DNA from: Phaseolus vulgaris
Lineage: Eukaryota > Streptophyta > Magnoliopsida > Fabales > Fabaceae
Reading direction: 5' to 3'
Length of the DNA: 64,000 nt
Assembly: GCF_000499845.2 (NCBI RefSeq)
Contig: NC_023758.2
Location: 18,804,105-18,868,104, forward strand
The translations under genes and the position numbers were made by a program. The notes under the pieces were generated by a model, which saw nothing but the letters and a program-made list of their open reading frames with translations, was not told where the DNA came from and ran no database searches. Positions 31,409-43,540 of the stretch are shown here, piece by piece. The number at the start of each line of letters is the position of its first letter. Position 1 is the first letter of the stretch.

Positions 31409-33643
31409 ATGAGAAAGATGAGAAGCAATCGTTCCAGTCCTGTGGCTCCCGTCGCTGCTGAAGGGGACGCCGCCATGACCATGGCGCAGATGGCAGAGAT
31501 GATGCGCTCGTTGCAGGCGACTGTGGAAGCCTCGCGCGTCGAGCAGGCAAGGATACATGAGGACCTGGTCGCCTCTCGCGCCAGGAACGAGGAGCTCAGC
31601 AAGGTAACTGAGGAGCTGCGACGAGCTCTTCAGGAGCAACAGGGACGTTCTTCTGCTGAAGAGGTGGCACCGTCGACGCCGCCTCGTGTGTTCCCAATGC
31701 CTTTTATCCAGGCGATTACCGACACGCCAATCCCCACGAGCGTGGTTCCGGTTAAAGCTGTTTTTACTGGCGTGGAGGATCCAGAGGCTCATCTGACCAC
31801 GTTCCACACACAGATGATGCTGTCGGGAGGGTCGGACGCCGTCTACTGTAAGATGTTCGTGAGCACGCTCCAGGGAACGGCGATGGAGTGGTTTGTGAGC
31901 CTGCCTAATGGCCACATAACCAATTTTCAACAATTCTCGAAAATCTTTGTCGAGCAGTACATTGTGAAAAAGGCACCGCCCAGGGTGTCCTATGATCTGT
32001 TTGATATAAGGCAGTACCATGGGGAGTCCCTCAGAGACTACCTCAATCGCTTCGGCGCGCAGATGGTCAGGTCGCCAGCCAAGGATGAAGAAATGCTGGT
32101 CTATGCCTTCAAGAAGGGCGTGCAGCCAGGGCCATTCTGCGAGGCCTTGATCAGGGCTCATCCAGCGACGTTTGCTGAAGTCAGGCGACTTGCGGTGGCC
32201 CACATCGCCGACGAGAGTGAAGTCGCCGAAAAGAGAGGCAGCGTGGCTCCCGCCAGGCCACACGCCCAGACCAGGATCCAGCCACAGAGGGTGCTGGAAA
32301 CGGCGGCGGCGGCCAGAAAAGACCAAAGGACCCGCTATCCTTACGATAGGAGAAATAAGGGAAGAAGCCAAGCGCGCCAACCACCAGCACGCCAACAACC
32401 AGCACGCCGAGAGTACAATCGCCCGCCTAAGCACAAATTCGTCATGGGACTAGCGGACCTGATCGCTATCCCTAACATATCTGCTAGGTTGAAGGCGCCC
32501 GAGAAGGTGGGAGACAAGGTGCTGGGGTCAAAGCCGGACGTTTGGTGCGAGTTTCACCAGTGCTTTGGCCACAACCTGGACTCGTGTTTGTCTTTAGGAT
32601 ACCAGCTCGACGATCTGGTTAAGAGCGGGTTCCTAAACGACTATCTGCTGGACAGAAGGACCGGAGGAGCGTCGAGTTCCCAGCCGGCAGGTGGAGAAGC
32701 CCAGCAACACGAGATGCCTATCCATGGGGAGATCCACACCATTGCAGGGGGTTTCTCAGGTGGTGGATGCACCGCATCGCAGAGGAAAAAGTACGCGCGA
32801 TCGGTGATGTCAGTGGACATGTTTGAAGATCACTCACCGGAAGTGGACATTACGTTCACCAAGCAGGATCTTCGGGACGTTGTGCCTCATGACAACGATC
32901 CCATTGTTATTTCGTTGATCACGGCGGGAAGGAAGGTCCATAGAGTTCTGGTGGGCCAAGGAAGCTCGGCAGACGTAATGTTCTGGCCGACTTTCACGCA
33001 GCTGGAATTGCCCCTTGACCAGCTAAGGCCCTATGGAGGGTGCTTGTATGGGTTCGCTGGCGACCAGGTGGAGGTCAGGGGGTACATTGAGCTGAGAACC
33101 ACGTTTACCAATGAGGCTGGGTCGAGGACGGAGAAAATCAAGTACCTCATCGTAAACGCCCCTTCAGCATATAACATCCTGTTGGGAAGGCCCACTCTTA
33201 ACATGATAGGCGCAATTCCATCGACTCGGCACATGAAGGTGAAGCTGCCGTCCATGGAAGGGGTGGTGATCACGATAAAGTCTGATCAGAAAGAAGCGAA
33301 AAAGTGCTATGAAAATAGCCTGAAAAATAAAAGATCAGTGAGCTATGTAACGACCACCCCGCCTCCCGGTGTGAAGCCCAGACCGCCGGTAATAGAGGAG
33401 GCCGCCGGAAGGGATGTAGAGATGGTAGATGCTGAGCTGGGGGAGAGGAATGCTGGCCTGGAGGAAGAAGAGGCGCGGAATCGCCCTGAGGAAGCAAGGG
33501 AACTGGGGATCGCCAAGGCGGTGATCGCCAGAGAATCCAGGCCCAAACCCGTCGAGCAGTGGCTCGAGAAGGAGATCGGGGGAAAGTTTTCAAGCTCGGA
33601 AGATCTCTGGAGGTCGATCTCCAGGACCAGATCGCCAAGGTGA
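31409..33643 (+). pseudogene. gag: Element C Gag-protease, protease active site mutated
   Basis: Start at ATG 31409 (MRKMRSNRSS), in common with the other copies. Gag occupies about residues 1-480: coiled coil, Retrotrans_gag-type capsid, basic linker with two QPPARQQPAR-like repeats, knuckle CEFHQCFGHNLDSC. Gag reads directly into protease (DLRDVVPHDNDPIVISL), which shows that the normal element encodes them in one frame. The active site reads VGQGSSADV: codon 32954-32956 is GGC where A, B and D have GAC, so the catalytic Asp is lost. A one-base deletion near 33578-33588 (GATCGGGGGAAAG against GATCGGAGGGAAAA in D) ends the frame at 33643 in place of continuing into RT. Confidence 0.9.
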
Positions 33644-34998
33644 TTGAGCGGCATCTGGACGCGTTTGCTTGGTCCGCTTCGGACATGCCCGGAATCGATC
33701 CCGACTTCTTGTGCCATCATCTGGCGATGGACAACATGGTGAGACCGGTGCGACAGAGGAGAAGGAAATTTAACGAAGAGAGGAGGCAGGCGATCAGGGA
33801 CGAGACCCAGAAACTCCTCGCTGCAGGCCACATCAGGGAAGTCCAGTACCCTGAGTGGTTGGCAAATGTCGTGCTGGTAAAGAAGAGTAACGGGAAATGG
33901 CGCATGTGCGTCGATTTCACCGATCTGAACAAAGCTTGCCCGAAGGATTCGTATCCTTTACCAAGCATTGATGCCCTGGTCGATAGTGCTGCAGGGTGCA
34001 AGCTGCTGAGTTTCCTGGACGCCTTCTCGGGCTATAATCAGATCAAGATGCATCCCATGGATGAAGAAAAAACAGCCTTCATGACGGAGAGGTCGTGCTA
34101 CTGCTATAAGGTGATGCCGTTTGGGCTGAAGAACGCGGGGGCCACGTACCAGAGGTTGATGGATCGAGTACTTGCACCGATGCTGGGAAGGAACGTGCAA
34201 GCCTACGTCGATGACATGGTCGTGACCTCGCAGGAGAAGAGCAAGCACGTAGCAGACTTGGAAGAGTTATTCACGACGATCGCCAAGTTCAAGTTGAAGC
34301 TCAACCCGGAGAAATGCATTTTCGGCGTGGAGGCTGGAAAGTTCTTGGGTTTTCTTTTGACTGAAAGGGGAATAGAGGCCAACCCGGACAAGTGTGCCGC
34401 CATCTTGGCGATGAGAAGCCCGGCTACAGTGAAAGAAGTCCAGCAGCTGACGGGTCGGATGGCAGCCCTATCTCGCTTCGTGTCAGCGAGCGGAGAAAAG
34501 GGACATCCCTATTTCCAATGTCTGCGGCGCAATAACAAGTTCGCTTGGACGAAAGAATGCGAGGAAGCTTTCGTCAAGCTGAAGGAATATCTGGCGAGCC
34601 CGCCGGTTCTGTGCAAACCACTGGCGGGAATCCCTCTCAGGTTGTATTTCGCTGTGACTGAGAGGGCGGTGAGTGCGGTGCTCGCCCAGGATCAAGATCA
34701 GGCTCAGAAGCCTATTTATTTTGTGAGCAAGGTGTTGCAGGGCCCAGAAACGAGATATCAGGCCCTTGAGAAGGCTGCGCTGGCTGTGGTGTTTTCGGCG
34801 AGGAGGTTGCGCCACTACTTCCACAGCTTCACAATACTGGTGATGACTGACCTGCCCATCCAGAAGGTCTTGAAGAAACCTGACGTTGCGGGAAGAATGG
34901 TGAAGTGGGCAGTAGAATTGTCAGAATTTGACATTAAATATGAGCCTCGAGGCCCGATCAAGGGGCAAATCTTCGCAGATTTTGTAGTCGAGCTCTGA
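33589..34998 (+). pseudogene. pol: Element C reverse transcriptase and first RNase H
   Basis: The linker FKLGRSLEVDLQDQIAKVIE leads into RT with NGKWRMCVDFTDLNKACPKD, LDAFSGYNQIKMHP, FGLKNAGATYQRLMDRV and the active box YVDD (QAYVDDMVVTSQ), then connection and first RNase H (LRLYFAVTERAVSAVLAQ) without the usual first Asp. The RT core looks fully competent. It is cut off from protease by the frameshift near 33585 and ends at a TGA (34996-34998) in VVEL-stop-SEATRV, where D has TCA (Ser). It uses the same frame as the second RNase H downstream. Confidence 0.9.
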
Positions 34999-36861
34999 TC
35001 AGAGGCAACGCGGGTTGAAGGTGACGACTTCCGTTGGGTACTCTCGGGGGATGGATCATCGAACCAGCAGGGTAGCGGTGCTGGAGTAATATTGGAAGGT
35101 CCCAACGGCGTGCTGATCGAACAATCGTTGAGATTCGCTTTCAAAGCCAGCAACAATCAAGCAGAGTATGAGGCGCTGATCGCCGGGATTCTGCTGGCCA
35201 AGGAAATGGGAGCCAGAGTACTGATGGCTAAGAGTGACTCGCTGCTAGTCACAGGGCAAGTAACAGGCGAGTTCCAGGCTAAAGATCCACAAATGGCGGC
35301 TTACTTGGCGTATGTGCAGGAATTGAAGAGTTCCTTTGCCTCTTTTGAAGTGGTACATGTGCCCCGAGAACAGAATGCCCGAGCTGACTTGCTTGCTAAG
35401 CTCGCCAGTTCAGGCAAGGGGGGTAGGCAGAGGACAGTGATTCAAGAAACTCTGAAGACGCCGAGGGCATTTGTAGCAGATCACCTGGTCCTTCAGATAA
35501 GCAGGTCGACGGAGAGAGCAGCGAGAAGCCACAAGTCTTTGACGCAAGAAACTCTGAGATCGCCGAGAGTTAGAGCTTGTCGAGGAGAGAAGGTGGACGT
35601 GATGCAGGTCTGCGCCACCCATGAGCCAGACACTTGGATAACACAGTACAAGCGGTGCCTGGCAGATGGCCTCCTCCCGCTAGATCCAACAGAAGCTAGG
35701 AAGGTAAAGAAAAATTCCAGCAAGTATACCTTGATTGATGGCGATCTGTACAGGTTTGGGTTCACTCACCCACTCCTGGAATGTATACACGGCGAGAAGT
35801 GCACGAGAATTATGGCAGAGCTCCACGAAGGAATATGTGGAAGTCACGTCGGGGGTCGAGCTCTGGCCGCGAGGACTCTCCGTGCAGGCTACTATTGGCC
35901 ATCCATGAGAGAAGATTGCAAGAAGTATGCCCAATGCTGTAAACAGTGCCAGCAGCACACCGATTGGCATAAGGCACCTCCCGAGGAGTTGAAGTCGATC
36001 TATAGCCCTTGGCCGTTTCATACTTGGGGAATCGACATCCTGGGACCTTTTCCACTGGCGATCAGGCAGATGAAGTACTTGGTGGTGGCGATTGAGTACT
36101 TCACCAAGTGGATTGAAGCAGAACCAGTGGCCCAGATCACCGCGCACAAGATCGAAGGCTTTGTATGGAAGAACATCGTGTGCCGGTTTGGAGTGCCTAA
36201 GCGCCTGGTGTCAGATAATGGGACTCAGTTTGCAAGCCACCTGTTGAAGAAGCTTTGTGAAGGGGTTGGAATTCAGCAAGTGTTTGCATCCGTCGAGCAC
36301 CCTCAGACGAATGGCCAGGTGGAATCAGCTAATCGGGTGTTGTTGAGAGGTTTGAAGAGAAGGCTTGAGAAAGCCAAGGGAAGTTGGGCTGAGGAGGTGC
36401 CCCGTATAGTCTGGGCGTACCACACCACCGAGCAGTCCGGAACCCATGAGACCCCGTTCAGCTTGGTCTATGGGTGTGATGCCATGATTCCGGTGGAGAT
36501 CCAGGAAAACTCGCCGAGATTCCAGAACTTCGTAGAGGAAGACTCGAATGAAGAGAGAAGGCTGAACCTGGATCTGCTGGATGAAGTCAGGGAAGAGGCA
36601 AGGCTGAAGGCTGAGGCGGTGAAGAGAAGGGTCGAGCGAAGGTACAATTCTAAGGTGATGCCAAGGCAGTTTAGAGAAGGCGATCTGGTGATGAGGAAGG
36701 CCCACCAGTACGAGATGGAGAATAAACTATCACCCAAGTGGACTGGACCGTTCAAAATAACCGAGGCGCTCGGGAACGGAGCCTACCGCTTAGAGACGCT
36801 GGAAGGAGGGGCGATTCCTCGTACCTGGAACGCCACACACCTGAAGTTGTACTATAGTTAA
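34999..36861 (+). pseudogene. pol: Element C second RNase H and integrase
   Basis: It continues in frame after the TGA. Second RNase H: SGDGSSNQQGSGAGV (a Val-to-Gly change beside the first Asp), NNQAEYEAL, KSDSLLV and ARADLLAKL. Integrase: zinc domain HEGICGSHVGG with CCKQC, catalytic Asp in WGIDILGPF, Asp in VSDNGTQF, Glu in NGQVESANR, and a C-terminal domain ending NATHLKLYYS. The integrase inserts cDNA into the genome. The C-terminus matches those of B and D, so it is full length. There is no independent start codon before about 35092, so expression depends on the polyprotein. Confidence 0.9.
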
Positions 36862-37079
36862 GAGCTTTGTAAGTAAAGACAAACACAAATGTTATATTGC
36901 AATGTCTCTGCTAAAACAGTTTCAAGGGGGCACTCTTTTTTCCCTAAGGAGGGTTTTTAATGAGGCCACCCAATAAAAGAAGAGTTTTCGAAGCATAAGG
37001 TGTTTCCAGATTGCATGTGTGCTATTTTCGAAAGTTTTGAAAAAAGACCTTGTCATTTGTACATGATTTGAGGCAAGAA
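36862..37079 (+). other. Element C region just after pol
   Basis: Non-coding. It contains the conserved block AAGGGGGCACTCTTTTTTCC and GGGTTTTTAATGAGGCC, present in mirror image after pol in B (19140-19190) and D (54690-54740). A purine tract inside might act as an additional plus-strand primer, but this is a guess. Confidence 0.45.
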
Positions 37080-37790
37080 AAGATATATCGCGTGCTTTCT
37101 AAAAAGTTTAAAGTCCTCATCGTCTTTCGGCGATTGGAGGCACCAGTTAAGTTTTTAAGTCCTCATCGTCTTTCGGTGATCGGAGGCACCAAATGGAAGA
37201 CCTCAACGCCCTCGCGCGTTTTGAGGCAAGTTAAAGACCTCCTCGCCGTTGAGCGAGTGCAGGCGAGAAAGAGAAAAAGTCCTCCGTGTTTCTGGGAGCG
37301 AGAAGATGTAACTCCTGGGGCAATGTCGAGGCAAGTTAAAAGACCTCCTCGCCGTTGAGCGAGTGTAGGCGAGAAAGAGAAAAAGTCCTCCGTGTTTCTG
37401 GGAGCGAGAAGATGTAACTCCCGTGGCAACGTAGAGGCAAGTTAAAGACCTCCTCGCCGTTGAGCGGGTGCAGGCGAGAAAGGTCCTCAGTGCATCCAGG
37501 GGGGAGGAGATGTACACCCTGGGCAAGTTGAGGCACCGGATAAAGTCCTTATCGTCGTTGTGCGAGTCAAGGCCAATTAAAGACCTCCTCGCCGCTGAGC
37601 GAGCGCAGGCGAGAGAAAGAAAAGATCCTCAGTGCATCCAGGGGGAGGAGATGTACACCCTAGGCAAGTTGAGGCATCAAATAAAGTCCTTCTCGCCGTT
37701 GTGCGAGCTCAGGCGAGTTAAAGACCTTCTCGCTTATATGCGGGTATAGGCAAGATAAAATCCTTCTCGTCTTGAACGAGTTCAGGTATG
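37080..37790. repeat. Element C hairpin-rich tandem repeats
   Basis: Units with CTCGCCGTTGAGCGAG-type inverted repeats alternate with the TGTACACCCTGGGCAAGTTGA block and a CTCCGTGTTTCTGGGAGCGAG block. The composite repeats about every 110-140 bp. It is homologous to the arrays of B and D but differs in copy number and unit order. Confidence 0.83.
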
Positions 37791-38353
37791 GCGAAGAGGG
37801 TGGAAGAAGCTTGAAAGGTGGCTAAGGTAGGTTCGAAGAGAACGCCTAGCCAGCCGGTTTTCAGCTCTGAAGTTCAGGGGGGTAAAGGAAGATCCCAAAG
37901 GGCATTTCTGCCCCAGATAAAGAAATGACTTCCAAAGCATGAGGCTGGGAAAAGCTGGTGTTACCAAGAGGTTTTGGCGATCGTGGGAAAAGTTCAAACG
38001 ACGGCGAGAAGGTTGAAAGACTTGTTTGATAAAGCAGGTCGAGTGGGACGTTGTTTGAACCGATGATTGAGTTACAGTTCGTTGCTTGGAAACTTTTCTT
38101 ATGATCAGGTTAGTGCCTCAAGGGTACAAGTTGTTTAAAGCGATCGTTGCTTAAGTTTGAATCGGCTCGAAGCAGTTACGTCAAAGGTCGTGTTTGCAAA
38201 ATCGCTAAGTTAAATCCGACAAAGTTAAACATACAAAGAAGGCTAAAGCGCTTAAAAGAAGTCAAGTGAGAGAATATCCAAGTTCAGCAATTGAAATAAG
38301 TATCTGTTCAAGGCGCATATGCAAAAGTTTTTACAAGGTAAATACAAGTGAAT

Positions 38354-40997
38354 TTATAAAGAAGCAGATGGGGTGGAATTGGTTGAGCCTTCGGCGGGAA
38401 CGACCTTTCCATCTACTACTTCGTTGTTTAACGACACCATGCTGAGGTCGAGATCAGGGAATAGGCATGTGAATTGTTCCCGAGCGGCATCAAATCCAGC
38501 AACCAGAATCTGAGCGGAGCTTAGCTTAAGTTCTTCAATTTGCCTTTGAAATTCTTCAACCTGTTGCTTAAGCTCCTTGTTCTGTTGCTCCAGCTCTTCG
38601 ACCTGTTTTCGGAGTTGTTTGTTGGTCTCTTGAGCATGAAGAAGGTCGTCAGCAACCTTCTTGGATTCCGCTTGAGCTCGGGTCAACTCGGCAGCCATCT
38701 TTTCTTTTTCCTTGTTCGCCTCGGTGAGATCGGCCATGGCGTCATCCCTTGCTTTTTCTACTTGCCCAAGTAGCTTCTCGCGGTCGATTGACCTTTGCTC
38801 CAGTTTTTGTACCTTATCGGCATTAGCTTGAATGTGAGCCTCCAGGTCGCTCGCCTTGGTGCGCAGAGGCACGATTTTGCTTTCAAGTTCAACTTTTTCT
38901 TGGGCAAGTTCATGGACTTTGCGGCGAAGGTCAGCAGCTTCCTTGCGCGCAAGCCTAAGCTCGGTACTCAGGGCATCCTCTACTCGGGAATGTTCCATTT
39001 CCGCGAGCGTTAGGCTGAATGACACCTTCTCCACCTCAACCTTCATAGTGCTATTTTCGGTCTTAAGGTTGTAGAGATCGTCTTGAAGCCTCCTGGTGGA
39101 GCTCTCCACGGCCCTCGTTATGATTGATGGGATATCCTCTGCTATGTTTTTGAGTTTGGCAATCAGAGGTTCCCACATCCTTGTGACTTCAAGGGAAAGG
39201 TTGGATGCCTGGAGAGGCGCCAGGGGGGCTTGTGGAGGGTTCTCGCCGCCACCTTCCTTAGCAGGGTTTTCAATGTTTGCTTCCTGGCGTGGCGACGCGA
39301 CCGGGGACTCGGTAATTAGAATTGGGGAGGTGTGAGCAACCTCATCCCCGGTCGGAACGTTCTCTGCAGCTGAAGCTTTTGAAGGAGGGCCCCCTCCAGC
39401 TGAGATATGGGGCGTAGAGGCACTTGGGGGGTCCTCCAGAAAGTTTGGCTCTTGAGCCTCGACTGCTGGTGACGCAGTGGCCAGTGGAGTTGCTTGGACT
39501 GGTGGTGAAGGGGCTCGTGGTGTTGGCGATGAGGGAGGAGGGGCAGGTGTTGATGGTGGTGTTGAAGCTGGAAGAGGGGGTGGGGCAGGTGGAGAAGGTG
39601 GTGCCACCCTTTTCCTCTTTGTAACGAGGCCATCCTCAGTGACCTCGTCGTCCTCTTCCTCCTCCTCTTGGACGACTTGGGGGGCTTTTCGCTTTGGCCT
39701 TTTTAGGACCAATTTCTTTCGTTGGGTGGGCTCCTTGGGCGGTGATCGCCCATGAATGATGGCCTTCTCGACCGCCGAGTTGGGCACCGTCTGGGAACCG
39801 GTCGCCAACCCGTGGTTGCGGGCGAGCGCCTTTAAGTCGGCGAGCATGTTCTTACCCAACATGGTGTCTGCATGAAACAAAAATGCATGAGTTAGCTCCG
39901 GGAAGAAAGCGATAGGTGTATGAGGCAATGAAACAGCAAAACAGAAAAAACAGGCATATGCAGAAAAGATAAAACCAAAGTCTTGTGCGTGTCGCACAAG
40001 ACGCCCAGAAACAATATCAGAAGCAGTGTCAAGACAAGAGTGTAGCGTCCTAACCTATTTGGAATTCCAACTGGTCCTCAAAGAACTCGAAGGAAATCAG
40101 GGTGGGGGTCAAGAATGTTATGTGGGCATCTGCCACCCTCTTCCAGAATAGGCAAAGGTCTCGATCCAAAGCTCCCATGCTATCAGGACTTCTGGGCCTC
40201 CTGAAGCAGCTCTTGGACTCCTTTTTCCCCTTGTCCACCCAGTATAAGGGGAAACCGTCGAGAAGGGAAGTGTCTTTGTCATTTGCGCGAACCTGGATGA
40301 ACTTCCCCTTCCAATCCTTGTACGACTGCTGGAAGATGGTGAAAATGGATCTCCCAGCAATGGCATTTAGGCTGACCCACAGGCGATCTCCTGGGTGCTT
40401 GGCCTCAAACAGGAATAAAAACACGTCCACTGACGCGGGCAACCCCAGGTGGGCGCATGTTATCTCGAAGGCTCGGACAAACGCCCAGCTGTTGGGGTGA
40501 AGCTGGGCGGCAGCGATGTTGAGCTCGGTTAAGAGTTCCCTCTCAAATCGAGTAAGAGGGAACCTGAGTTTGACCTTCTTGAAGAAAGTGGTGTAGACGA
40601 AGCAGAAGGGCCCATCGGCGCTCACTTTGTCGTCGGAGCACACTGGCAGAGCGGCGGGGCAAGGCAGCACCATCATTCTCTCATCGTGCTCCTTGTGAAA
40701 CGATTGGTGGACCTCGTCCCCATTGGTCAATCGCAGAACCGCTCCCGCAGTGTTCACCGACGAGGTTTCCTTTAAGAGGGTTGGGTTAGCCCATGGGTAT
40801 AAAGCCTTGAAGTCTGGCAGAGGGATGGGGGCTCCTCCAGCGTTTGGTGGAGTCGCCTGGGCCAGAGCGGTTTGGGAAGACGCAGGCCTCACAGCCTGCG
40901 AAGAGGGAGCACCACGAACTTGCATTGAGTCGTGTGCTTGTGAAGGAGGGTTTCGCGCTGATGGAGGGGGGTTCGGGGTAATCTTGGTGCGAGTCAT
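38354..40997 (-). CDS. Element C antisense spliced gene, 818 aa, intact
   Basis: Minus strand, exons 40997-40055 and 39867-38354, with the same donor (AAATAG|GTTAGG) and acceptor (CATGCAG|ACACC) as in B; total 818 codons plus stop. Start MTRTKITPNPPPSARNPPSQ. The Transposase_28-like region (FCFVYTTFFKKVKLRFPLTRFERELL and QLHPNSWAFVRAF) is followed by a Lys-rich patch (KLVLKRPKRKAP, possibly nuclear-localising), a Pro-rich acidic linker and a long coiled coil ending near ELKLSSAQILVAGF. A leader intron is likely (donor AAAG|GTAACT near 41241, acceptor TTTGCAG near 41007). No stop or frameshift is seen. Function unknown; a regulatory or structural role for the element is only a guess. Confidence 0.77.
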
Positions 40998-41007
40998 GGT
41001 AGCAACT

Positions 41008-41597
41008 GCAAAGGAAGAAGAAAGAGAAAGAATAATAATCAGGAGGGTTACAAAGGCTGACTCGATCATAGAAGGAAGGTGAGAGACGAACGAATGTGAG
41101 TTCGTTGCGACGATCGACAAAGCCCTAAGTTACGCAGAAGGAGAAATGGAAAAACAGCCCACAGCGTATGCAACAGACAGTTACAGGATGATGCAAATCG
41201 GTGAAAATGCAAGGAAACCCAGCAGATGAAGGAAAGTAGTTACCTTTCGATGATCAGGAGAACGTTGAAGGGAGGTGGTGATCTAGAGCGTCGAGGAACG
41301 TCGAGAGTTTTCGCAGAAGGAAATAAGAGCGTATGCGAGTGTGAAGAAAGTGATGGAACAGTAGGAGCGTAAGGGGTTTAAGGGTTTTCGAAATAAGTTT
41401 GGAAGCGCTAACGGCAGATGAAGAGAGCCGTTGATGAAGCCACGTGTCGAGCGATCGGTGAAGGGTTTGGTGGAGCGTCAGAGCAGCAGAAAGTACGATC
41501 GTTTGGAATTCTGCGTCAGTGCCACGTAGATCGGTGTTGACGAGGGCTCTTTCAGTCTTTTCGCTAGACAAGTCTTCGCTTAAGACTGGGGGGCTTG
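41008..41597 (-). promoter_or_regulatory. Putative promoter and leader of element C's antisense gene, with polypurine tract
   Basis: CACGTG at 41441-41446 and a GGGTTTAAGGGTTTT telo-box-like stretch near 41375-41390 are in the same order as in B and D. The element's polypurine tract AGACTGGGGGGCTTG (plus strand) is at 41583-41597, directly before the 3' LTR. Confidence 0.5.
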
Positions 41598-42390
41598 TGT
41601 ACCGCCCTGGTGGACGGGTGTGATGACGTGGCATTCTGCTACAGTATAGGCGTTTTGACAAGGCGCCAGGTTGGCAGATGGGAAGGAAGTCGGGAGGCAC
41701 GTGTGGTCGCCGATTGTTAAGTTGGCGTGTTCCGATTTCCAGTTTACCAGAATAGGCGATCGCCAGGTTGAAGGTGAAGTCGCCAGATGTAGACTCAGGC
41801 GACCAGGCAGTCGGAGATCGCCAGAATAATCACATCACCGAAGATGAAGGAGAAGCAGATTATGAAGGCGGCCGGCGAGACCACAGGGAAGGTGTATGAA
41901 GGCCCTAACTCGCCAGTTTCAGTAGAGATCGCACTCATGAGTTAGCTATGCACTGGGCAGTACCATGCATAGGTAACTTAGCCAAAATGAGAGTAGAAGC
42001 AGCGCCAAGTCAGGGAGCCTCCAGATGATGGCACGTGTACGGTTGGATACGAGTCACGTGTCCAAGTCTGTAACTGCCAGGAGAGAGAAAATCACCAGGT
42101 ATATAAGAGCTCTTAACGAACTTTCTGAGGTACGCACGTTCAGTTGATACACTTTACGCTTGCGAGTGACAGAGCTGTTGTGAGAGAGAGTTTTTGCACG
42201 GTTCTCGTTCTCAGTATTTGGTGATACCGTCACTGACTTGAGCGTCGGAGTGCGATCGGCCGCAGCGGCGCCGTATCGTTTCTTTGCAGGTTCTTGAGAT
42301 AGATCCAGAGGAGGAACAGAAGTGAGAAGCGGCGCGCACGTCGATCCTTGACGAGGCATTCTCCAGCGCTCCGGTCAACAGGCAGGATCA
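41598..42390 (+). repeat. Element C 3' LTR
   Basis: 793 bp, TGTACCGCC...GGATCA, nearly identical to 30257-31049. Followed by the target duplication TTATT. Confidence 0.95.
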
Positions 42391-42395
42391 TTATT

Positions 42396-43036
42396 CAATG
42401 AAGCAACAAGTTTGGCTATAAGGTGGGAGGATGAAATTCTTAATAAATGGGCACTCTTGGTACTTGACAAAACAATTTGTTGTAAGTTGAGACATTTTGT
42501 CTATGACTAGTATTCGGTTTTAATCAATAATGGAAGATCACTACAAAAGATCATGTATAAAGTGACGTTTTTAATATGGCAATTATTAATAACCGCCACA
42601 AATTTTCGTATAATACAACATTTAACTAACCACCACAATTATCCTTCAGAATATGTCATTTTGTACTGTCATAATTATCTTTCACATTCCCTCCATACAC
42701 CATTCCTCGTTATTCTCAATTATTTTTTAAAACTTGGTTTGACTATTCACTTGGGAACCCTTACATTCTTTTTTGAAAACCTCATTTGTGATTTTTCCCT
42801 CTCTCCTCCTTTCTCTCTGCTAAACACCCGAACCCTAATGAAATCCTCGTCGAACCCTCCTTACGTCGAGCCTTCGTGAAACCTTCCTTGCGAAACCTTC
42901 ATCGTGAAACCTTCACCTGCTTCACTCACTCGCGCACCTCATTGCGAAACCCTAACCCGCTTCACTCACTCGTTCACCCTCATCGCGAAACCCCCACCCT
43001 CATTGTCACCTTTCACTCACTCGCACACCCTATCCG
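42396..43036. other. Spacer right of element C, with a CACTACAAA terminus-like word
   Basis: CACTACAAAAGATC at 42539-42552 looks like a CACTA-type terminus facing right, followed by short CCGCCACAA/ACCACCACAA repeats. No partner end was found. 42780-43000 is pyrimidine-rich with AACCCTAA-type words, like a plant 5' leader, but no ORF could be assigned. Confidence 0.4.
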
Positions 43037-43147
43037 CCATTCACTATCGCGAAACCTAGCGCTCATTATCGCGCCATTCACTATCGCGAAACCCAGCACT
43101 CACTATCGCGCCATTCACTATCGCGAAACCTAGCACTCACTATGGCC
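43037..43147. repeat. 36-37 bp minisatellite, three copies
   Basis: GCCATTCACTATCGCGAAAC recurs at 43037, 43073 and 43110 with the companion AGCACTCACTATCGC. Nothing else is recognised. Confidence 0.8.
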
Positions 43148-43540
43148 CTATTCACTATCTGCCATCGGCACCTCCGCGCAAGGATTTTGTCTAGGTTTGT
43201 GCTCACGCGCAAGGAATTAGTGTTGTTGTTCTAGTTTGCCTCACTATTGATTTTTAATTTATTGTTGCCTTTTGCGTCAAGTTGCTATTCAAGTCGATCC
43301 GTATAAAATAGCTTGATTGGTAAAATGACCAGGTAGCTTGATTGGTAGATTGACCAGGAGGATTCACCGCCTTTTTCAAAGGATTCTCGCGTCCCCTATA
43401 TTTGTGTTTTGCTCTTTATTATTGTGTTTTCCAATAATTTTTTGGCTGTGCTTATCTGCCTCACGTACAAATTACTACTGAATTTGAATATTAATTTAAA
43501 TACTTGAACTTTTCTTGCCTATTCTCTATTTTTGTTTTAG

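Larger units (their letters stand above)
30257..42390 (+). mobile_element. Element C: full-length Ty3/gypsy (Tat-type) retrotransposon
   Basis: 12,134 bp with 793-bp LTRs and TTATT duplicated at 30252-30256 and 42391-42395. By eye the LTRs differ at four positions (about 0.5 percent), so it is very young. It carries all domains of the family on the plus strand and the antisense spliced gene on the minus strand. Three lesions disable gag-pol: catalytic protease Asp to Gly, a one-base deletion after protease, and a TGA after the first RNase H. The antisense gene is intact. Confidence 0.96.

Noticed and set aside
28622..42552. A single CACTA transposon bounded by the termini at 28622 and 42539
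   Set aside because: The two termini face away from each other (right end first, left end second) and belong to different sequence families; element C between them is independently bounded by TTATT.
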